Below, one piece after another: positions 1-9,250 of a DNA stretch of 64,000 nt. The DNA lies in NCBI GenBank assembly GCA_050260055.1, contig JBLNBO010000020.1, positions 1 to 64,000 on the forward strand. Reading direction: 5' to 3'. This DNA is from JBLMYQ01 sp050260055. Its GTDB lineage: Bacteria > Bacillota > Clostridia > Acetivibrionales > UBA4821. The notes below the pieces were generated by a model that was not told where the DNA came from, made no database searches, and saw nothing but the letters and a program-made list of their open reading frames with translations. Numbering within the stretch: the stretch's first letter is position 1; every line of letters begins with the position of its first letter. A program made the position numbers and the translations under genes.

Positions 1-852
1 TGCCGCCGTAATCTCGCTTATAGTTACAGCTCCAGCTCTCCCAACTACTAAATCCGCTGCAGAAAGGTATTTGGGCATATAATAGATGTATGGAACAATT
101 TTAATATTATTCAGAGTTTCAATTGAATATCCTTTTTCGCTTAGTCCTTTAAGAACAACTTCATATTGTGTTTTTCCGGTTGAAAGTATTAGATTGTATG
201 GCAGTTTTCCATTATTTATTTCAATTAGATCAATAATAGCCTCATTTATCTTTTGTGCACCTCTGCTTCCACCAAACACAAGAACCAGCATAGAGTCCTT
301 TTGCAATCCTTCTTCAGCTCTTGCTTCTTCTCTAGAAAAAGTAAAGATTTCTTCTCTAACCGGATTCCCGGTAAATACCAAAGCCTTTGCTTTTTTAAAA
401 TATTTTTCAGTATCTTTGAAACTTATTGCAGTAAAATTAGCAAATCTCGAAAGAATCCTATTTGCAATTCCGGGAAGCGAGTTTGATTCATGTATCAAAG
501 TAGGAATTTTGAGCCTTGAAGAAGCCATTATAACTGGGAAACATACATATCCTCCCATTCCAATTACAAAATCCGGTTTAAATTTTTTAATTATCTTTTT
601 GGCCTCTAGAAAACCTTTTAACATATTTCCTATAGTAGAAAAAAAATCAAAAGAAAGCTTTCTGTTCAATCCTTTTGCATTAATGAATTCAATATTAAAA
701 CCTTCAGCAGGAACAAGCTCTTTCTCAAGGCCTTTTTCAGTTCCAACAAAAAGGATTTCCGCATCTTTATACTTCGACTTTATACATTTTGATACTGCTA
801 TTCCAGGATTAATATGACCAGCAGTACCTCCACCGGCTATTATTACTCTCAT
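1..852 (-). CDS. murG: MurG, UDP-GlcNAc:lipid I GlcNAc transferase (3' end cut by window)
   Basis: MurG adds GlcNAc to lipid I on the inner membrane face, giving lipid II. The first 284 codons are present and the reading frame runs open to the window edge. The N-terminus has the family's glycine-rich loop GGGTAGHINPG at residues 7-17, a later HESNSLPG motif and a GGSRGAQ motif at the start of the C-terminal nucleotide-sugar-binding half. The family is usually about 360 residues, so roughly 75 are missing. ATG start. It is the last visible gene of the dcw operon, downstream of ftsW with a 151-bp gap. Confidence 0.96.
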   Translation of the reverse strand, partial: MRVIIAGGGTAGHINPGIAVSKCIKSKYKDAEILFVGTEKGLEKELVPAEGFNIEFINAKGLNRKLSFDFFSTIGNMLKGFLEAKKIIKKFKPDFVIGMGGYVCFPVIMASSRLKIPTLIHESNSLPGIANRILSRFANFTAISFKDTEKYFKKAKALVFTGNPVREEIFTFSREEARAEEGLQKDSMLVLVFGGSRGAQKINEAIIDLIEINNGKLPYNLILSTGKTQYEVVLKGLSEKGYSIETLNNIKIVPYIYYMPKYLSAADLVVGRAGAVTISEITAA

Positions 853-1003
853 TAAGCCTTAACCCCCGATATATTAAGACCTTTCTATCCCTCCTATACA
901 AGGAGACAAATAGAAGCCCTTCGCAAAAATTAGTTGCCCTTTATAGCATTACTTTTAACACCCTACTCTTCTCTCTTTTTTAGGGAGGATATGAGGGTAA
1001 GCC
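853..1003. other. murG-ftsW spacer with CCCTC/GAGGG inverted repeats
   Basis: This spacer holds no gene. It contains short CT-rich and AG-rich inverted motifs, for example CTCC..GGAG near 897-912 and TAGGG..CCCTA near 981-1006. They resemble the degenerate CCCTC-type element seen near 61.14 and 63.93 kb. No T-run terminator is evident, so murG is probably still read from the dcw transcript. Confidence 0.4.
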
Positions 1004-2110
1004 CTATCCGCTTCGTGCAGACACATGCCTTGATATATTCAGCAATATTCCCATCCCAACCATTAGGAACAACAGCGATGAACCTCCATAGCTAAAGAAT
1101 GGAAGCGGCATTCCGGTTGGCGGTGCTGTCGCTGTAATAACTGCAATATTAATAATAAATTGAATTGCAACCAAAGAAGTAATCCCGGTTGCCAACAAAC
1201 TGGAAAAGTTGTCAGGCGCATGCATTGCAATTCTCAAGCCCCTCCATATAAAAACCAGGAAAAGAAGTATAACTGTAACTACCCCAATGAATCCCATCTC
1301 TTCAGCAAAAATTGAAAATATATAATCATTATGGGGTTCAGGAACATATCCGAATTTTTGCCTGCTTCTGCCCAGCCCTAGACCAAATAATCCTCCAGAC
1401 CCTATTGCATAAAGCGAATTTACAACCTGCCAGCCTACTCCTTTTGGGTCGCTCCATGGATCAATAAAGGCTATAATCCTTTTTAAACTGTATTGGTCAG
1501 AAATTGCTACCTTTAAGAATAGTAAGACCGCAGGGATAGAAAGAACGGCAAAATGCCAGATACGTGCACCAGCAGTAAAGAGAATTACTGCACCTATACC
1601 TGCTATAATTACAGCACAGCTTTTATGTGGTTCTAAGAAAAGCAACCCAATAACAACACCAAGCCAAATTAAATATGGCATCAATCCCGTCCAGAAATTC
1701 TTTAATTTTTCTTTTTCACGGGACAATCTATATGAAAAAAACAATATTACTGCCAATTTTGCAATTTCAGATGGCTGTAAATCAGTGAAACCAAGATTAA
1801 TCCATCTTTGCGCACCATTTTTATTTACTCCAACATGCGGGATTAAAACAATAATTAAAAGTGCTATGGAAATAAACAATATCATCCCTGAAAATTTTCC
1901 CCAAATTCTATAATCAATTTTAGAAACAAAAAGCATTACAAAAATACCTATTCCTGCCCAAAGAAGCTGTCTTATAAGAAAATGATAGCTGTTGTTAAAA
2001 TTTCTTAAGGCATAATCCTCGCTGGCACTGAAAACCATTATGATTCCGCCTGCCAGCAGAAGAAGTATTACAATAAATATTCCGAAATCAAAAGGCTTTT
2101 TGTTTTGCAT
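1004..2110 (-). CDS. ftsW: FtsW/SpoVE-type SEDS peptidoglycan polymerase
   Basis: A SEDS-family polytopic membrane protein of 368 residues that polymerises lipid II with a partner class B PBP at the septum. About ten hydrophobic segments are visible. The characteristic C-terminal block PPTGMPLPFFSYGGSS is intact, as is the QPSEIAKL motif. It sits between mraY (10-bp gap) and murG, the position of spoVE/ftsW in Bacillus and Clostridia. The SpoVD-like PBP encoded upstream is its likely partner. A vegetative FtsW and a sporulation SpoVE cannot be told apart from sequence alone. A separate RodA paralogue is encoded at 55.0 kb. ATG start with GGAGG seven bases upstream. Confidence 0.93.
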   Translation of the reverse strand: MQNKKPFDFGIFIVILLLLAGGIIMVFSASEDYALRNFNNSYHFLIRQLLWAGIGIFVMLFVSKIDYRIWGKFSGMILFISIALLIIVLIPHVGVNKNGAQRWINLGFTDLQPSEIAKLAVILFFSYRLSREKEKLKNFWTGLMPYLIWLGVVIGLLFLEPHKSCAVIIAGIGAVILFTAGARIWHFAVLSIPAVLLFLKVAISDQYSLKRIIAFIDPWSDPKGVGWQVVNSLYAIGSGGLFGLGLGRSRQKFGYVPEPHNDYIFSIFAEEMGFIGVVTVILLFLVFIWRGLRIAMHAPDNFSSLLATGITSLVAIQFIINIAVITATAPPTGMPLPFFSYGGSSLLFLMVGMGILLNISRHVSARSG

Positions 2111-2120
2111 ATTTCCTCCA

Positions 2121-3128
2121 TTAAAGTATAGTATATCGCAATGACATAAATCCTATTATACAAAGTATAACAGTAAGCCCCCAAAATGTCCAAACAACCT
2201 TGGTTTCGCTCCATCCTGAAAGTTCAAAGTGATGATGTATCGGCGCCATTTTGAAAACTCTCTTTCCAGTCTTTTTATATACAAGAACCTGAATTATTAC
2301 CGAAATAGCTTCTATTACAGGTATTGCAGCAACAATCAGTAAAACCAAAGGCATTTTCAATACAATGCTTGCCGATGCTATTGCTCCTCCAAGTGCTAAG
2401 GATCCCGTATCTCCCATAAAAACCTTTGCCGGATTCATGTTAAAAGCAAGAAAGCCGAGACATCCTCCAGCAACTGCGCAAAAAGCAATTGTTAATCCAA
2501 TATCTTGATAAATAATAGCTATTACCGCAAAAAACACCATTATTACTAGGCTTATTCCTCCAGCCAAACCATCCAGCCCATCAGTAAGATTAAAACTGTT
2601 AGTGGCTGAAAGCATTACAATTACGACAAAAGGCACAAAAGCCCATTCAAGATTCATTATAATTGAGGAAAAAGGCACAGGCATTTTGGCAAAATCCAGC
2701 CAATAACCAGTAAATGGTACCGATATTGCAGTACCCAAATCCGTAAAGCGGTATAAATAGTAACCAAAAGCGGTTGCAACAATCAGAAGTCCAAGTATTT
2801 TCTGCCTTGCACTTAGTCCTTTCGATCTTTTTAACACTATTTTTATGTAATCATCAATAAATCCTACAGCTCCAAAAAGCAGCATAGTGATAAGAATCGG
2901 AAGTATATTGTGATATTTTATACTGAAAAGCCCACAAATCATTGCTATCGGGAGCAAAAATATTATTCCTCCCATTGTGGGGGTACCTGTCTTATTTAAA
3001 TGAGATTGCGGCCCGTCATTCCGTATAATTTGTCCGAACTTAAGCTTTTGGAGCAAAGGTATCAGCACAATACCTGAAATAATGGTCAGTATAAACCCTG
3101 AAATTAGTACAACTATTTGGATATGCAA
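2121..3128 (-). CDS. mraY: MraY, phospho-MurNAc-pentapeptide transferase
   Basis: Transfers phospho-MurNAc-pentapeptide from UDP to undecaprenyl phosphate, making lipid I in the membrane. The 335-residue protein has about ten membrane helices. The catalytic DDYIK motif, the NSFNLTDGLDGLAGG loop and the PIHHHFELSGW histidine motif are all present. The gene starts with TTG, seven bases after AGGAGG. The start lies inside the last codons of murF (16-bp overlap), which suggests translational coupling. Confidence 0.97.
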   Translation of the reverse strand: MHIQIVVLISGFILTIISGIVLIPLLQKLKFGQIIRNDGPQSHLNKTGTPTMGGIIFLLPIAMICGLFSIKYHNILPILITMLLFGAVGFIDDYIKIVLKRSKGLSARQKILGLLIVATAFGYYLYRFTDLGTAISVPFTGYWLDFAKMPVPFSSIIMNLEWAFVPFVVIVMLSATNSFNLTDGLDGLAGGISLVIMVFFAVIAIIYQDIGLTIAFCAVAGGCLGFLAFNMNPAKVFMGDTGSLALGGAIASASIVLKMPLVLLIVAAIPVIEAISVIIQVLVYKKTGKRVFKMAPIHHHFELSGWSETKVVWTFWGLTVILCIIGFMSLRYTIL

Positions 3129-4510
3129 TTCTGCACCTCCTCGGTAATAAAATCAACTATACCCTCCATTTTCATTCCTCTTGAACCTTTGATGAGGATA
3201 ACATCGCCTTCTCTTACCAACTTGGCCAAATATCTATTAGCATCTTCAATATTGTTAAATGAGATAATCTTTTTCTGTGACATTCCAAGCATAGCTGCAC
3301 CTTCAGCAATAAACCTACTGTTTTCACCAAGAGTTATCAAATGATTTATGCTGTTTTTAACTACACTCTTTCCTATATCTATATGCGCCTGTCTAGTCCA
3401 CTCGCCTAATTCAAGCATATCTCCCAGTACTGCAATTTTACGGGCACCAGGCATCTGCTGGGTTACCTTGAGAGCCTCTTCCATTGATGTTGGATTTGCA
3501 TTGTAAACATCATTCAATACTTTTATGTTATTTTTCAATTTGACAATATTCATTCTCATTTTTTCCGGCCTATACTCTGCAATAGGTTCAATCATATCCT
3601 GCACAGGAATTTCAAAGTTTAAGCCTACAGCAATAGCAGCAAGAGCATTATAAACATTATGCAAACCTGGAATACATATTTTAAAAAAGTATTCCTTGTT
3701 ATTTATTTTTACAGTAAAGCTTGTATTCATATCTTCATCAACTTTTATATTATAAGCACGTATGTCTGACTGTTCGCAAAGACCAAAATATATAGTTTTA
3801 AGACCAATCGAGTCTCTTAATTTTAGCAGCATTGAATCATCCGCATTTAAGACCGCAATTCCGTTATCCTCCATACCATCAAATATTTCCGTTTTAGCCT
3901 TCAAAATGTTCTGTTTAGAACCAAGCTTGCCGATATGAGCAAGTCCTATGTTTGTAATAACCGCTATGTGAGGTTTAGTAATTTTACTTAAAATTGAGAT
4001 TTCTCCCATTCCGCTCATTCCCATTTCAACTACTGCTGAGCGATTCTCATTAGAAAGATTTAGTAAGGTCAAAGGAACACCAATGTGATTATTAAAGTTG
4101 CCTTGATTTTTTAAGGCATTATATTTTTTTGATAAAACATTAAAAACCATTTCCTTGGTACTTGTTTTACCAACACTTCCCGTTACTCCGACAATGGGTA
4201 TATCAAACTTATTACGGTAATAACCCGCAATATCCTGAAGAGCCTTCAGGGTATCTTCAACTTTGATTATGATAACATTAGAAAGGCTCTCCGGCGTTTT
4301 TGCTGTCAAATAACCACAAATTGAATTTTCAAGGGCTTTAACAATAAAATCATGCCCATCGAAATTTTCTCCCGCAAGAGGAATAAATAAGTCGCCCGGC
4401 ATTAATTTTCTTGTGTCAGTTGAGATATTCTTTATTTCAGATTCAGGGCTTCCACTTAGCAATGTTCCATTTGTTGCTTTAATTATTTCGCTAACCTTAA
4501 GAGGGTGCAT
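3113..4510 (-). CDS. murF: MurF, UDP-MurNAc-tripeptide:D-Ala-D-Ala ligase
   Basis: ATP-dependent cytoplasmic ligase that adds D-Ala-D-Ala to UDP-MurNAc-tripeptide. The 465 residues show the three Mur ligase domains in order. The ATP loop GVTGSVGKTSTKEM lies near residue 110 and the NDVYNANPTSMEEAL motif opens the C-terminal domain. ATG start with AAGGAG upstream. It follows murE by 28 bp and overlaps mraY by 16 bp, inside the dcw operon. Confidence 0.97.
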   Translation of the reverse strand: MHPLKVSEIIKATNGTLLSGSPESEIKNISTDTRKLMPGDLFIPLAGENFDGHDFIVKALENSICGYLTAKTPESLSNVIIIKVEDTLKALQDIAGYYRNKFDIPIVGVTGSVGKTSTKEMVFNVLSKKYNALKNQGNFNNHIGVPLTLLNLSNENRSAVVEMGMSGMGEISILSKITKPHIAVITNIGLAHIGKLGSKQNILKAKTEIFDGMEDNGIAVLNADDSMLLKLRDSIGLKTIYFGLCEQSDIRAYNIKVDEDMNTSFTVKINNKEYFFKICIPGLHNVYNALAAIAVGLNFEIPVQDMIEPIAEYRPEKMRMNIVKLKNNIKVLNDVYNANPTSMEEALKVTQQMPGARKIAVLGDMLELGEWTRQAHIDIGKSVVKNSINHLITLGENSRFIAEGAAMLGMSQKKIISFNNIEDANRYLAKLVREGDVILIKGSRGMKMEGIVDFITEEVQNCISK

Positions 4511-4538
4511 ATTAACTCCTTATCTACATTCCAATATA

Positions 4539-5987
4539 TTAAGCCAACTTTGTAATTGCCTCTCTTGCAATTTCCCTATCATCAAAGTGTATGGTCTTAT
4601 CCTTGAATATTTGATATGTCTCATGTCCCTTGCCCGCTATCACAATGATATCCTTTTCCTTTGCATTTTTTATAGCATATTCTATCGCTTCTTGCCTTCC
4701 GACTATTATTATATATTCTCCGTTTGTCCTTTTTATACCTTCCTCAATCTCTGAAACAATGGCATCAGGGTCTTCACTCCTTGGATTGTCAGAGGTTATA
4801 ACCGTAAAGTCCGCAAGCTCGCCCGCAATCTGCCCCATTATTGGCCTCTTTGTACGGTCTCTATCTCCACCACAGCCAAATATTGTAACTATACGGCCAT
4901 TGGCATATCCCTTTACTGTTTCAAGTATATTTTTCAAACTATCAGGAGAATGTGCATAATCAACCATTACTGTAAAATTCCTATTGGTTTCAACAGTTTC
5001 TGCTCTGCCTGGAACTTTTAGATTTTCAAGACCCTTTATTATATCATTATTGGTTACATTAAATTCTAAGCATGCAGAAATAGCCGAAAGAGAATTATAT
5101 ACGCTGAATTTACCTGGTATCGGAACTCGTATATCAATATTCCCGTTTGGAATTTGCACCTTAAATGATGTTCCACCTGGCTGAATATCAATATCCTGTG
5201 CCTTGATATCTGCATTTGAATTTATACTGTAAGACTTCATAGGGCATTTTTTCATTTCCAGAAGTCTTCTGCCATACTCATCATCAGCATTTGCTTTACC
5301 TTCTTTACACAAATCAAAAAGCTTAGTCTTTGCGTTAAAATAATTTTCAAAATTTAGATGAAAATCAAGATGATCTTGTGTTAAATTAGTAAAAACCCCG
5401 ACATCAAATTCGCAGGCATGAACTCTGCTTAGTTCTAGCGAATGCGAAGATACTTCCATAACTACCGTATCCACACCCTGAGACAGCATATCCGCAAACA
5501 TCTCTTGAAGCTCTAAGGATTCCGGAGTAGTTCTCTGTGCTTCCACAACTTTATCTCCTATATAATTCGCAATTGTTCCAATAAGCCCTACCTTATGGCC
5601 TGCTTGTTCCAATATCGATTTAATCATAAAGGTTGTGGTTGTTTTGCCCTTGGTTCCTGTAACACCAATAAGATTTAGCTTCCTCGATGGATAATCGTAG
5701 AATCTTGCAGATACCTCAGCTAATACCATACGCGGGTTTTCATGCCTGATAACAGGCATTCCTTCAGGCATAACCACATCTTTTTGTATAACTAAAGCTG
5801 CTGCACCTTTATTTACAGCTTCCCTAATGTACTTATGTCCGTCAACCTTATATCCTTCTATACAGACAAACAAGCTGCCCGGTGTAACTTTTCTCGAATC
5901 ATATTGTATGTTTTTTATTTCTACTCCTTTTGCATCCTCAATTAACTTTTGGTAATCCAAACCCTCAATCAGATGTTCTAAAAGCAC
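4539..5987 (-). CDS. murE: MurE, UDP-MurNAc-dipeptide:meso-DAP ligase
   Basis: Adds the third amino acid to the peptidoglycan stem peptide in the cytoplasm. The 482 residues contain the ATP loop GVTGTKGKTTTTFM and the substrate-selecting motif DNPR (in TSDNPRSEDP). In this family DNPR indicates meso-diaminopimelate rather than lysine, so a DAP-type cell wall is inferred. The start is GTG at 5987, preceded by AAGGAT ten bases upstream. It is followed by murF after 28 bp. Confidence 0.96.
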   Translation of the reverse strand: MLLEHLIEGLDYQKLIEDAKGVEIKNIQYDSRKVTPGSLFVCIEGYKVDGHKYIREAVNKGAAALVIQKDVVMPEGMPVIRHENPRMVLAEVSARFYDYPSRKLNLIGVTGTKGKTTTTFMIKSILEQAGHKVGLIGTIANYIGDKVVEAQRTTPESLELQEMFADMLSQGVDTVVMEVSSHSLELSRVHACEFDVGVFTNLTQDHLDFHLNFENYFNAKTKLFDLCKEGKANADDEYGRRLLEMKKCPMKSYSINSNADIKAQDIDIQPGGTSFKVQIPNGNIDIRVPIPGKFSVYNSLSAISACLEFNVTNNDIIKGLENLKVPGRAETVETNRNFTVMVDYAHSPDSLKNILETVKGYANGRIVTIFGCGGDRDRTKRPIMGQIAGELADFTVITSDNPRSEDPDAIVSEIEEGIKRTNGEYIIIVGRQEAIEYAIKNAKEKDIIVIAGKGHETYQIFKDKTIHFDDREIAREAITKLA

Positions 5988-6017
5988 CTTGCATCATCCT
6001 TTCGTTTATGTATTTAA

Positions 6018-6039
6018 GGGAACAGGCTCCCCTGTTCCC
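6018..6039. terminator. Perfect 9-bp hairpin between spoVD-like gene and murE
   Basis: GGGAACAGG and CCTGTTCCC form a perfect stem with a four-base loop. It lies 15 bases past the spoVD-like stop and before the murE ribosome binding site. No run of T follows on the minus strand, so it is more likely an attenuating or RNA-processing hairpin than a full terminator. Confidence 0.5.
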
Positions 6040-6054
6040 TGTCTTTGATACTAC

Positions 6055-8232
6055 TTATTCTACCTCTACAAGCCCTAGTTTAACCTTAACCTCTGAGCCT
6101 ATGCTTACCACAGCTCCTGGCGGAGGATCCTGCCCTATTATATCTCCATTTCCTTCAATCTTAACATTTAATCCTAAATCTTTTAAAGCTTTAGTTGCTT
6201 CAATTATTGTTTTATTTTTTAAATCAGGAACAGTAATATCTAATACCTGACTTCCCTTTTCAGTAAACAGTATTATTTGCGAATTAGTTGTTACAACAAT
6301 ATCAGGTTTCGGACTCTGCTGGGAAATTAAATCCTCATCATTAGAATTCTGCCCAATTATTCTATATTCAAGACCATAATCTTTAAGAATTTGTCTTGCT
6401 TCTTTTAACTTCTTTCCTCTAACTTCAGGTACTTTTGTTTCTTTATAAACAACCTCTTCAGGCGAAAATCTTGGTTCGACTTTCAAATAAGGGAGTACAT
6501 CAGCAAATATCTTTCCTGCAACAGGTGTAGCTATCGCTCCACCCATATGTCCATTCGGACCTTTTGGGTCATTTAAGACAACCAACACCGCAACCTCCGG
6601 GTTGTCAGCTGGTGCAAATCCAGCAAATGATGCAACATAAACGCCTGTATTAATTCCCTGGTCAGCTGTTCCTGTTTTACCGGCTACCCTATATCCTTTT
6701 ACTTCTGCATTCTTTCCGGTTCCTTTTGCAACAACACCTTCAAGCAGACTGCATAATTTTGCCGAAGTTTCAGGAGATATTACCTGTCTGACAACTTGAG
6801 GCTCAAATGTTTGAATTATGTTATCATCCCTATCCCGCATTTCTTTAACTAGCTGGGGTTTCATTAGTTTTCCACCGTTTGCAGCTGCGCAAACCGATGA
6901 AAGAAGTTCTACCGGCGTAACTTTTATTCTCTGTCCAAATGAAATGGTTGCAAGTTCAAGAGGCCCAACTTTGTTAACATTATGAAATATTCCTCTTGCT
7001 TCACCAGGAAGTGAAATTCCCGTTTTGTCTTGCAATCCAAATCCATTTATGTATTTAAAGAGCTTTTCGCGTCCCAATCGTCTCCCTATCTCCATAAATA
7101 CCGGGTTACAAGAGTTTTGTACTCCCTCGGCTAATGTCTCAACTCCATGAACCCTTCCATATCCAACTACCCAGCAATGAAGATTAAAGCCCGCCACGTT
7201 AACCGAACCTGTACAGTTAAATTTATCATTAAGTGTAACCGCACCTTCTTCGAGTCCTGCTGCAGTAGTTACAATCTTAAATGTTGAACCAGGTTCATAG
7301 GTGTCTGAGACCGCTTGATTCCTCCACATTTTTTGCATTATCGCTGTTTTCTCTTCTTTAGAGAAAAGGTTCCATTTTGCCTTAAGATTTTCATCATTTG
7401 GAACAAAAGGATTATTCAAGTCAAAATCAGGCTTAACCGCCATCGCTAAAATTTCACCCGTTTTGGGTCTCATAACGAGGGCTACTCCGCCTTTCATACA
7501 TTTATTATCTATAACCGCATTTTCAATATATCTTTCTGCAATATGCTGTATGGTTTCATCAATTGTAAGTACAAGGTTTGTTCCGTCTTGCGGACTGTAA
7601 AATCTTTCTCTGTCAAACGGCATTCCTTTTCCGCCCGCATCGGTTTCTGATACAATTCTGCCCGGCAAACCTTTTAGTACGCTCTCATACATAAGCTCGA
7701 TTCCATCAAGCCCTTGATTATCATATCCTGTAAATCCGATTACGTAACTTGCAAGATTATTATTTGGATATGCTCTTTTTGTATCTTCATTAATCTTTAC
7801 TCCTAGAATTTTTTCTTCATTAATCCATTTTCTAATTGCATCGGTCTGTTCTCTTTCAACTTTCCTTTTTATTATCTCAATTGAACTTGCTTTATTCGAA
7901 ACCTTTTTTAACAAGTCATTATAATCCATCCCAAGAATTTCGCACAGTTTCCCGGCAACCTTCTCAGGCTCTGTAATTTCTTTTGGGATTACACTAACCG
8001 TTTCAACAGAAATACTGACAGCCAGCTCAACCTTATTCCTGTCATAGATAGTTCCTCTTTTAGAATTAACAATTCGGTCTCTTGTTTGCTGCTCAATTGC
8101 CATTTTCTGAAGCTGAGGCCCTTGAACAAGCTGAATCCAAGCTACTCTAAATATGAGCAAAGCTACTATCATAGTTAATAGTAGCAGTATAAAAAATTCT
8201 CTCTTTTTAATGTTAAGCCCGGTTGTTGTCAA
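6055..8232 (-). CDS. spoVD: SpoVD/PBP2x-type class B penicillin-binding protein with two PASTA domains
   Basis: A membrane-anchored transpeptidase that cross-links septal or cortex peptidoglycan with its SEDS partner. In order: a cytoplasmic tail, one membrane segment (about residues 13-32), a PBP dimerisation domain, the transpeptidase domain with STFK (in EPGSTFKIVTT), SCN (in QNSCNPVF) and KTGT (in VAGKTGTADQ), then two C-terminal PASTA repeats. Bacillus SpoVD has one PASTA and PBP2b/2x-like vegetative enzymes have more. This protein may serve both vegetative division and sporulation. Start is TTG, six bases after AGGAGGG. It lies between ftsL-like and murE, as expected for dcw. Confidence 0.92.
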   Translation of the reverse strand: MTTTGLNIKKREFFILLLLTMIVALLIFRVAWIQLVQGPQLQKMAIEQQTRDRIVNSKRGTIYDRNKVELAVSISVETVSVIPKEITEPEKVAGKLCEILGMDYNDLLKKVSNKASSIEIIKRKVEREQTDAIRKWINEEKILGVKINEDTKRAYPNNNLASYVIGFTGYDNQGLDGIELMYESVLKGLPGRIVSETDAGGKGMPFDRERFYSPQDGTNLVLTIDETIQHIAERYIENAVIDNKCMKGGVALVMRPKTGEILAMAVKPDFDLNNPFVPNDENLKAKWNLFSKEEKTAIMQKMWRNQAVSDTYEPGSTFKIVTTAAGLEEGAVTLNDKFNCTGSVNVAGFNLHCWVVGYGRVHGVETLAEGVQNSCNPVFMEIGRRLGREKLFKYINGFGLQDKTGISLPGEARGIFHNVNKVGPLELATISFGQRIKVTPVELLSSVCAAANGGKLMKPQLVKEMRDRDDNIIQTFEPQVVRQVISPETSAKLCSLLEGVVAKGTGKNAEVKGYRVAGKTGTADQGINTGVYVASFAGFAPADNPEVAVLVVLNDPKGPNGHMGGAIATPVAGKIFADVLPYLKVEPRFSPEEVVYKETKVPEVRGKKLKEARQILKDYGLEYRIIGQNSNDEDLISQQSPKPDIVVTTNSQIILFTEKGSQVLDITVPDLKNKTIIEATKALKDLGLNVKIEGNGDIIGQDPPPGAVVSIGSEVKVKLGLVEVE

Positions 8233-8284
8233 GATATTCCCTCCTCCGGACTCCTCTTATTTCATTGGAGTATCGTAATTTATT

Positions 8285-8755
8285 TTAATTAAGAAAACTA
8301 AGCAGCTGTTTAGCAAACGAAGCCGGCCCCGATTCCTCATCTGTTTGGTTTTGCTCTACTGGAACTTCGGTAAAATCGGTTTTTGGTATTTGGATGAATA
8401 CTGTTTGATTCTTATCAGGATATTGCATGCCCAATTTTTGAATCGCATCTATTTCTACCTGTTCCAAGTCTACCTTTCTGTTCAATGCTATTTGAGTTTG
8501 GGTATTTGCCTTGTTTAACTCAGCCAGCTCTGTTTTTAATTTACTAATATTTCTTTTCTCTTCATTAATTAACGAGTATCTTGAGAGTATAAACATGCCG
8601 ATCACGAAAAAAATGATTACCCCCATTATCGCTTTGAACCTAAATATGGCTTTCTTTCTGGTTACTGTAACAACCCTTGATTTTTTTTCTTGCCTTTGGT
8701 AGTCCTCGTATTCAGGTATTGATTCATAAGCGTATCTTTTTTGCGCTGCTAACAT
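8285..8755 (-). CDS. ftsL: FtsL-like bitopic division protein
   Basis: A 156-residue protein with a basic cytoplasmic N-terminus, one membrane helix (about residues 43-63) and an extracytoplasmic leucine-rich coiled coil (LKTELAELNKANTQ). The size, topology and place between rsmH and the class B PBP fit FtsL, which links the divisome PBP/SEDS pair to DivIB/DivIC. FtsL diverges fast, so identity rests mainly on context. ATG at 8755 is chosen because GGGAG lies eight bases upstream. A GTG nine bases earlier would sit on that ribosome binding site. Confidence 0.8.
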   Translation of the reverse strand: MLAAQKRYAYESIPEYEDYQRQEKKSRVVTVTRKKAIFRFKAIMGVIIFFVIGMFILSRYSLINEEKRNISKLKTELAELNKANTQTQIALNRKVDLEQVEIDAIQKLGMQYPDKNQTVFIQIPKTDFTEVPVEQNQTDEESGPASFAKQLLSFLN

Positions 8756-9250
8756 TTTATTCACTCCCTTACCCGTATATTCCCTTGAAAATCATATAGG
8801 CTGATACTATTGGTTGTTTTTCAGGCTAATAATTGTCAAAGTTTTTTCTTTTGTTGATTAAATTCTTTTTTCTTTAGTAAATTTAAATATGTAAAGGCTT
8901 TTAAACCTTGTTAGAAAAAAATAACCGTGTTCTATTAAGAACAATCGGAATATTTTTAAAACTTCTATTTTTTTCTTGCTTCTTAACCATTCTTATGTTT
9001 AAAAATCAATTAAGAAGCTTAATCCTTTGCTTTTTTCTGTTTTTTCTTTAGTAAGTTAGTTTCTTTTTTTCTTTTGTAAAGTGATTTTTTTCTTTTGTTT
9101 GTTTTCTTTTTTTTCTTTAGTTTGTGTAGTTTTTATCTTTTGTATTTTCTTCCTGTGTTAGTTAAGTTTTTTTCTTTAGTGCTTCAGTCCTAGCCTTACG
9201 GCGTTTTGCAATAATCTTTTGTATATTAAAAAGTTTTCATTTGTTACTAA
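8756..9250 (-). other. 495-bp A-rich spacer with repeated CTAAAGAAAAA motif
   Basis: An unusually long gap inside the dcw operon between rsmH and the ftsL-like gene. Read on the minus strand, about eight copies of AC(T/A)AAAGAAAAA are spread over 8841-9180, near 8843, 8866, 9042, 9063, 9085, 9107, 9131 and 9167. Many copies alternate between the TAAAG and AAAAG forms. All minus-strand frames are broken by stops and no ribosome binding site/start pair is seen, so it is not coding. No hairpin terminator is apparent. Its function is unknown. Confidence 0.7.

Noticed and set aside
86..817. Plus-strand open frame of 243 codons opposite murG
   Set aside because: It is opposite conserved murG codons, lacks a ribosome binding site and shows no domain.
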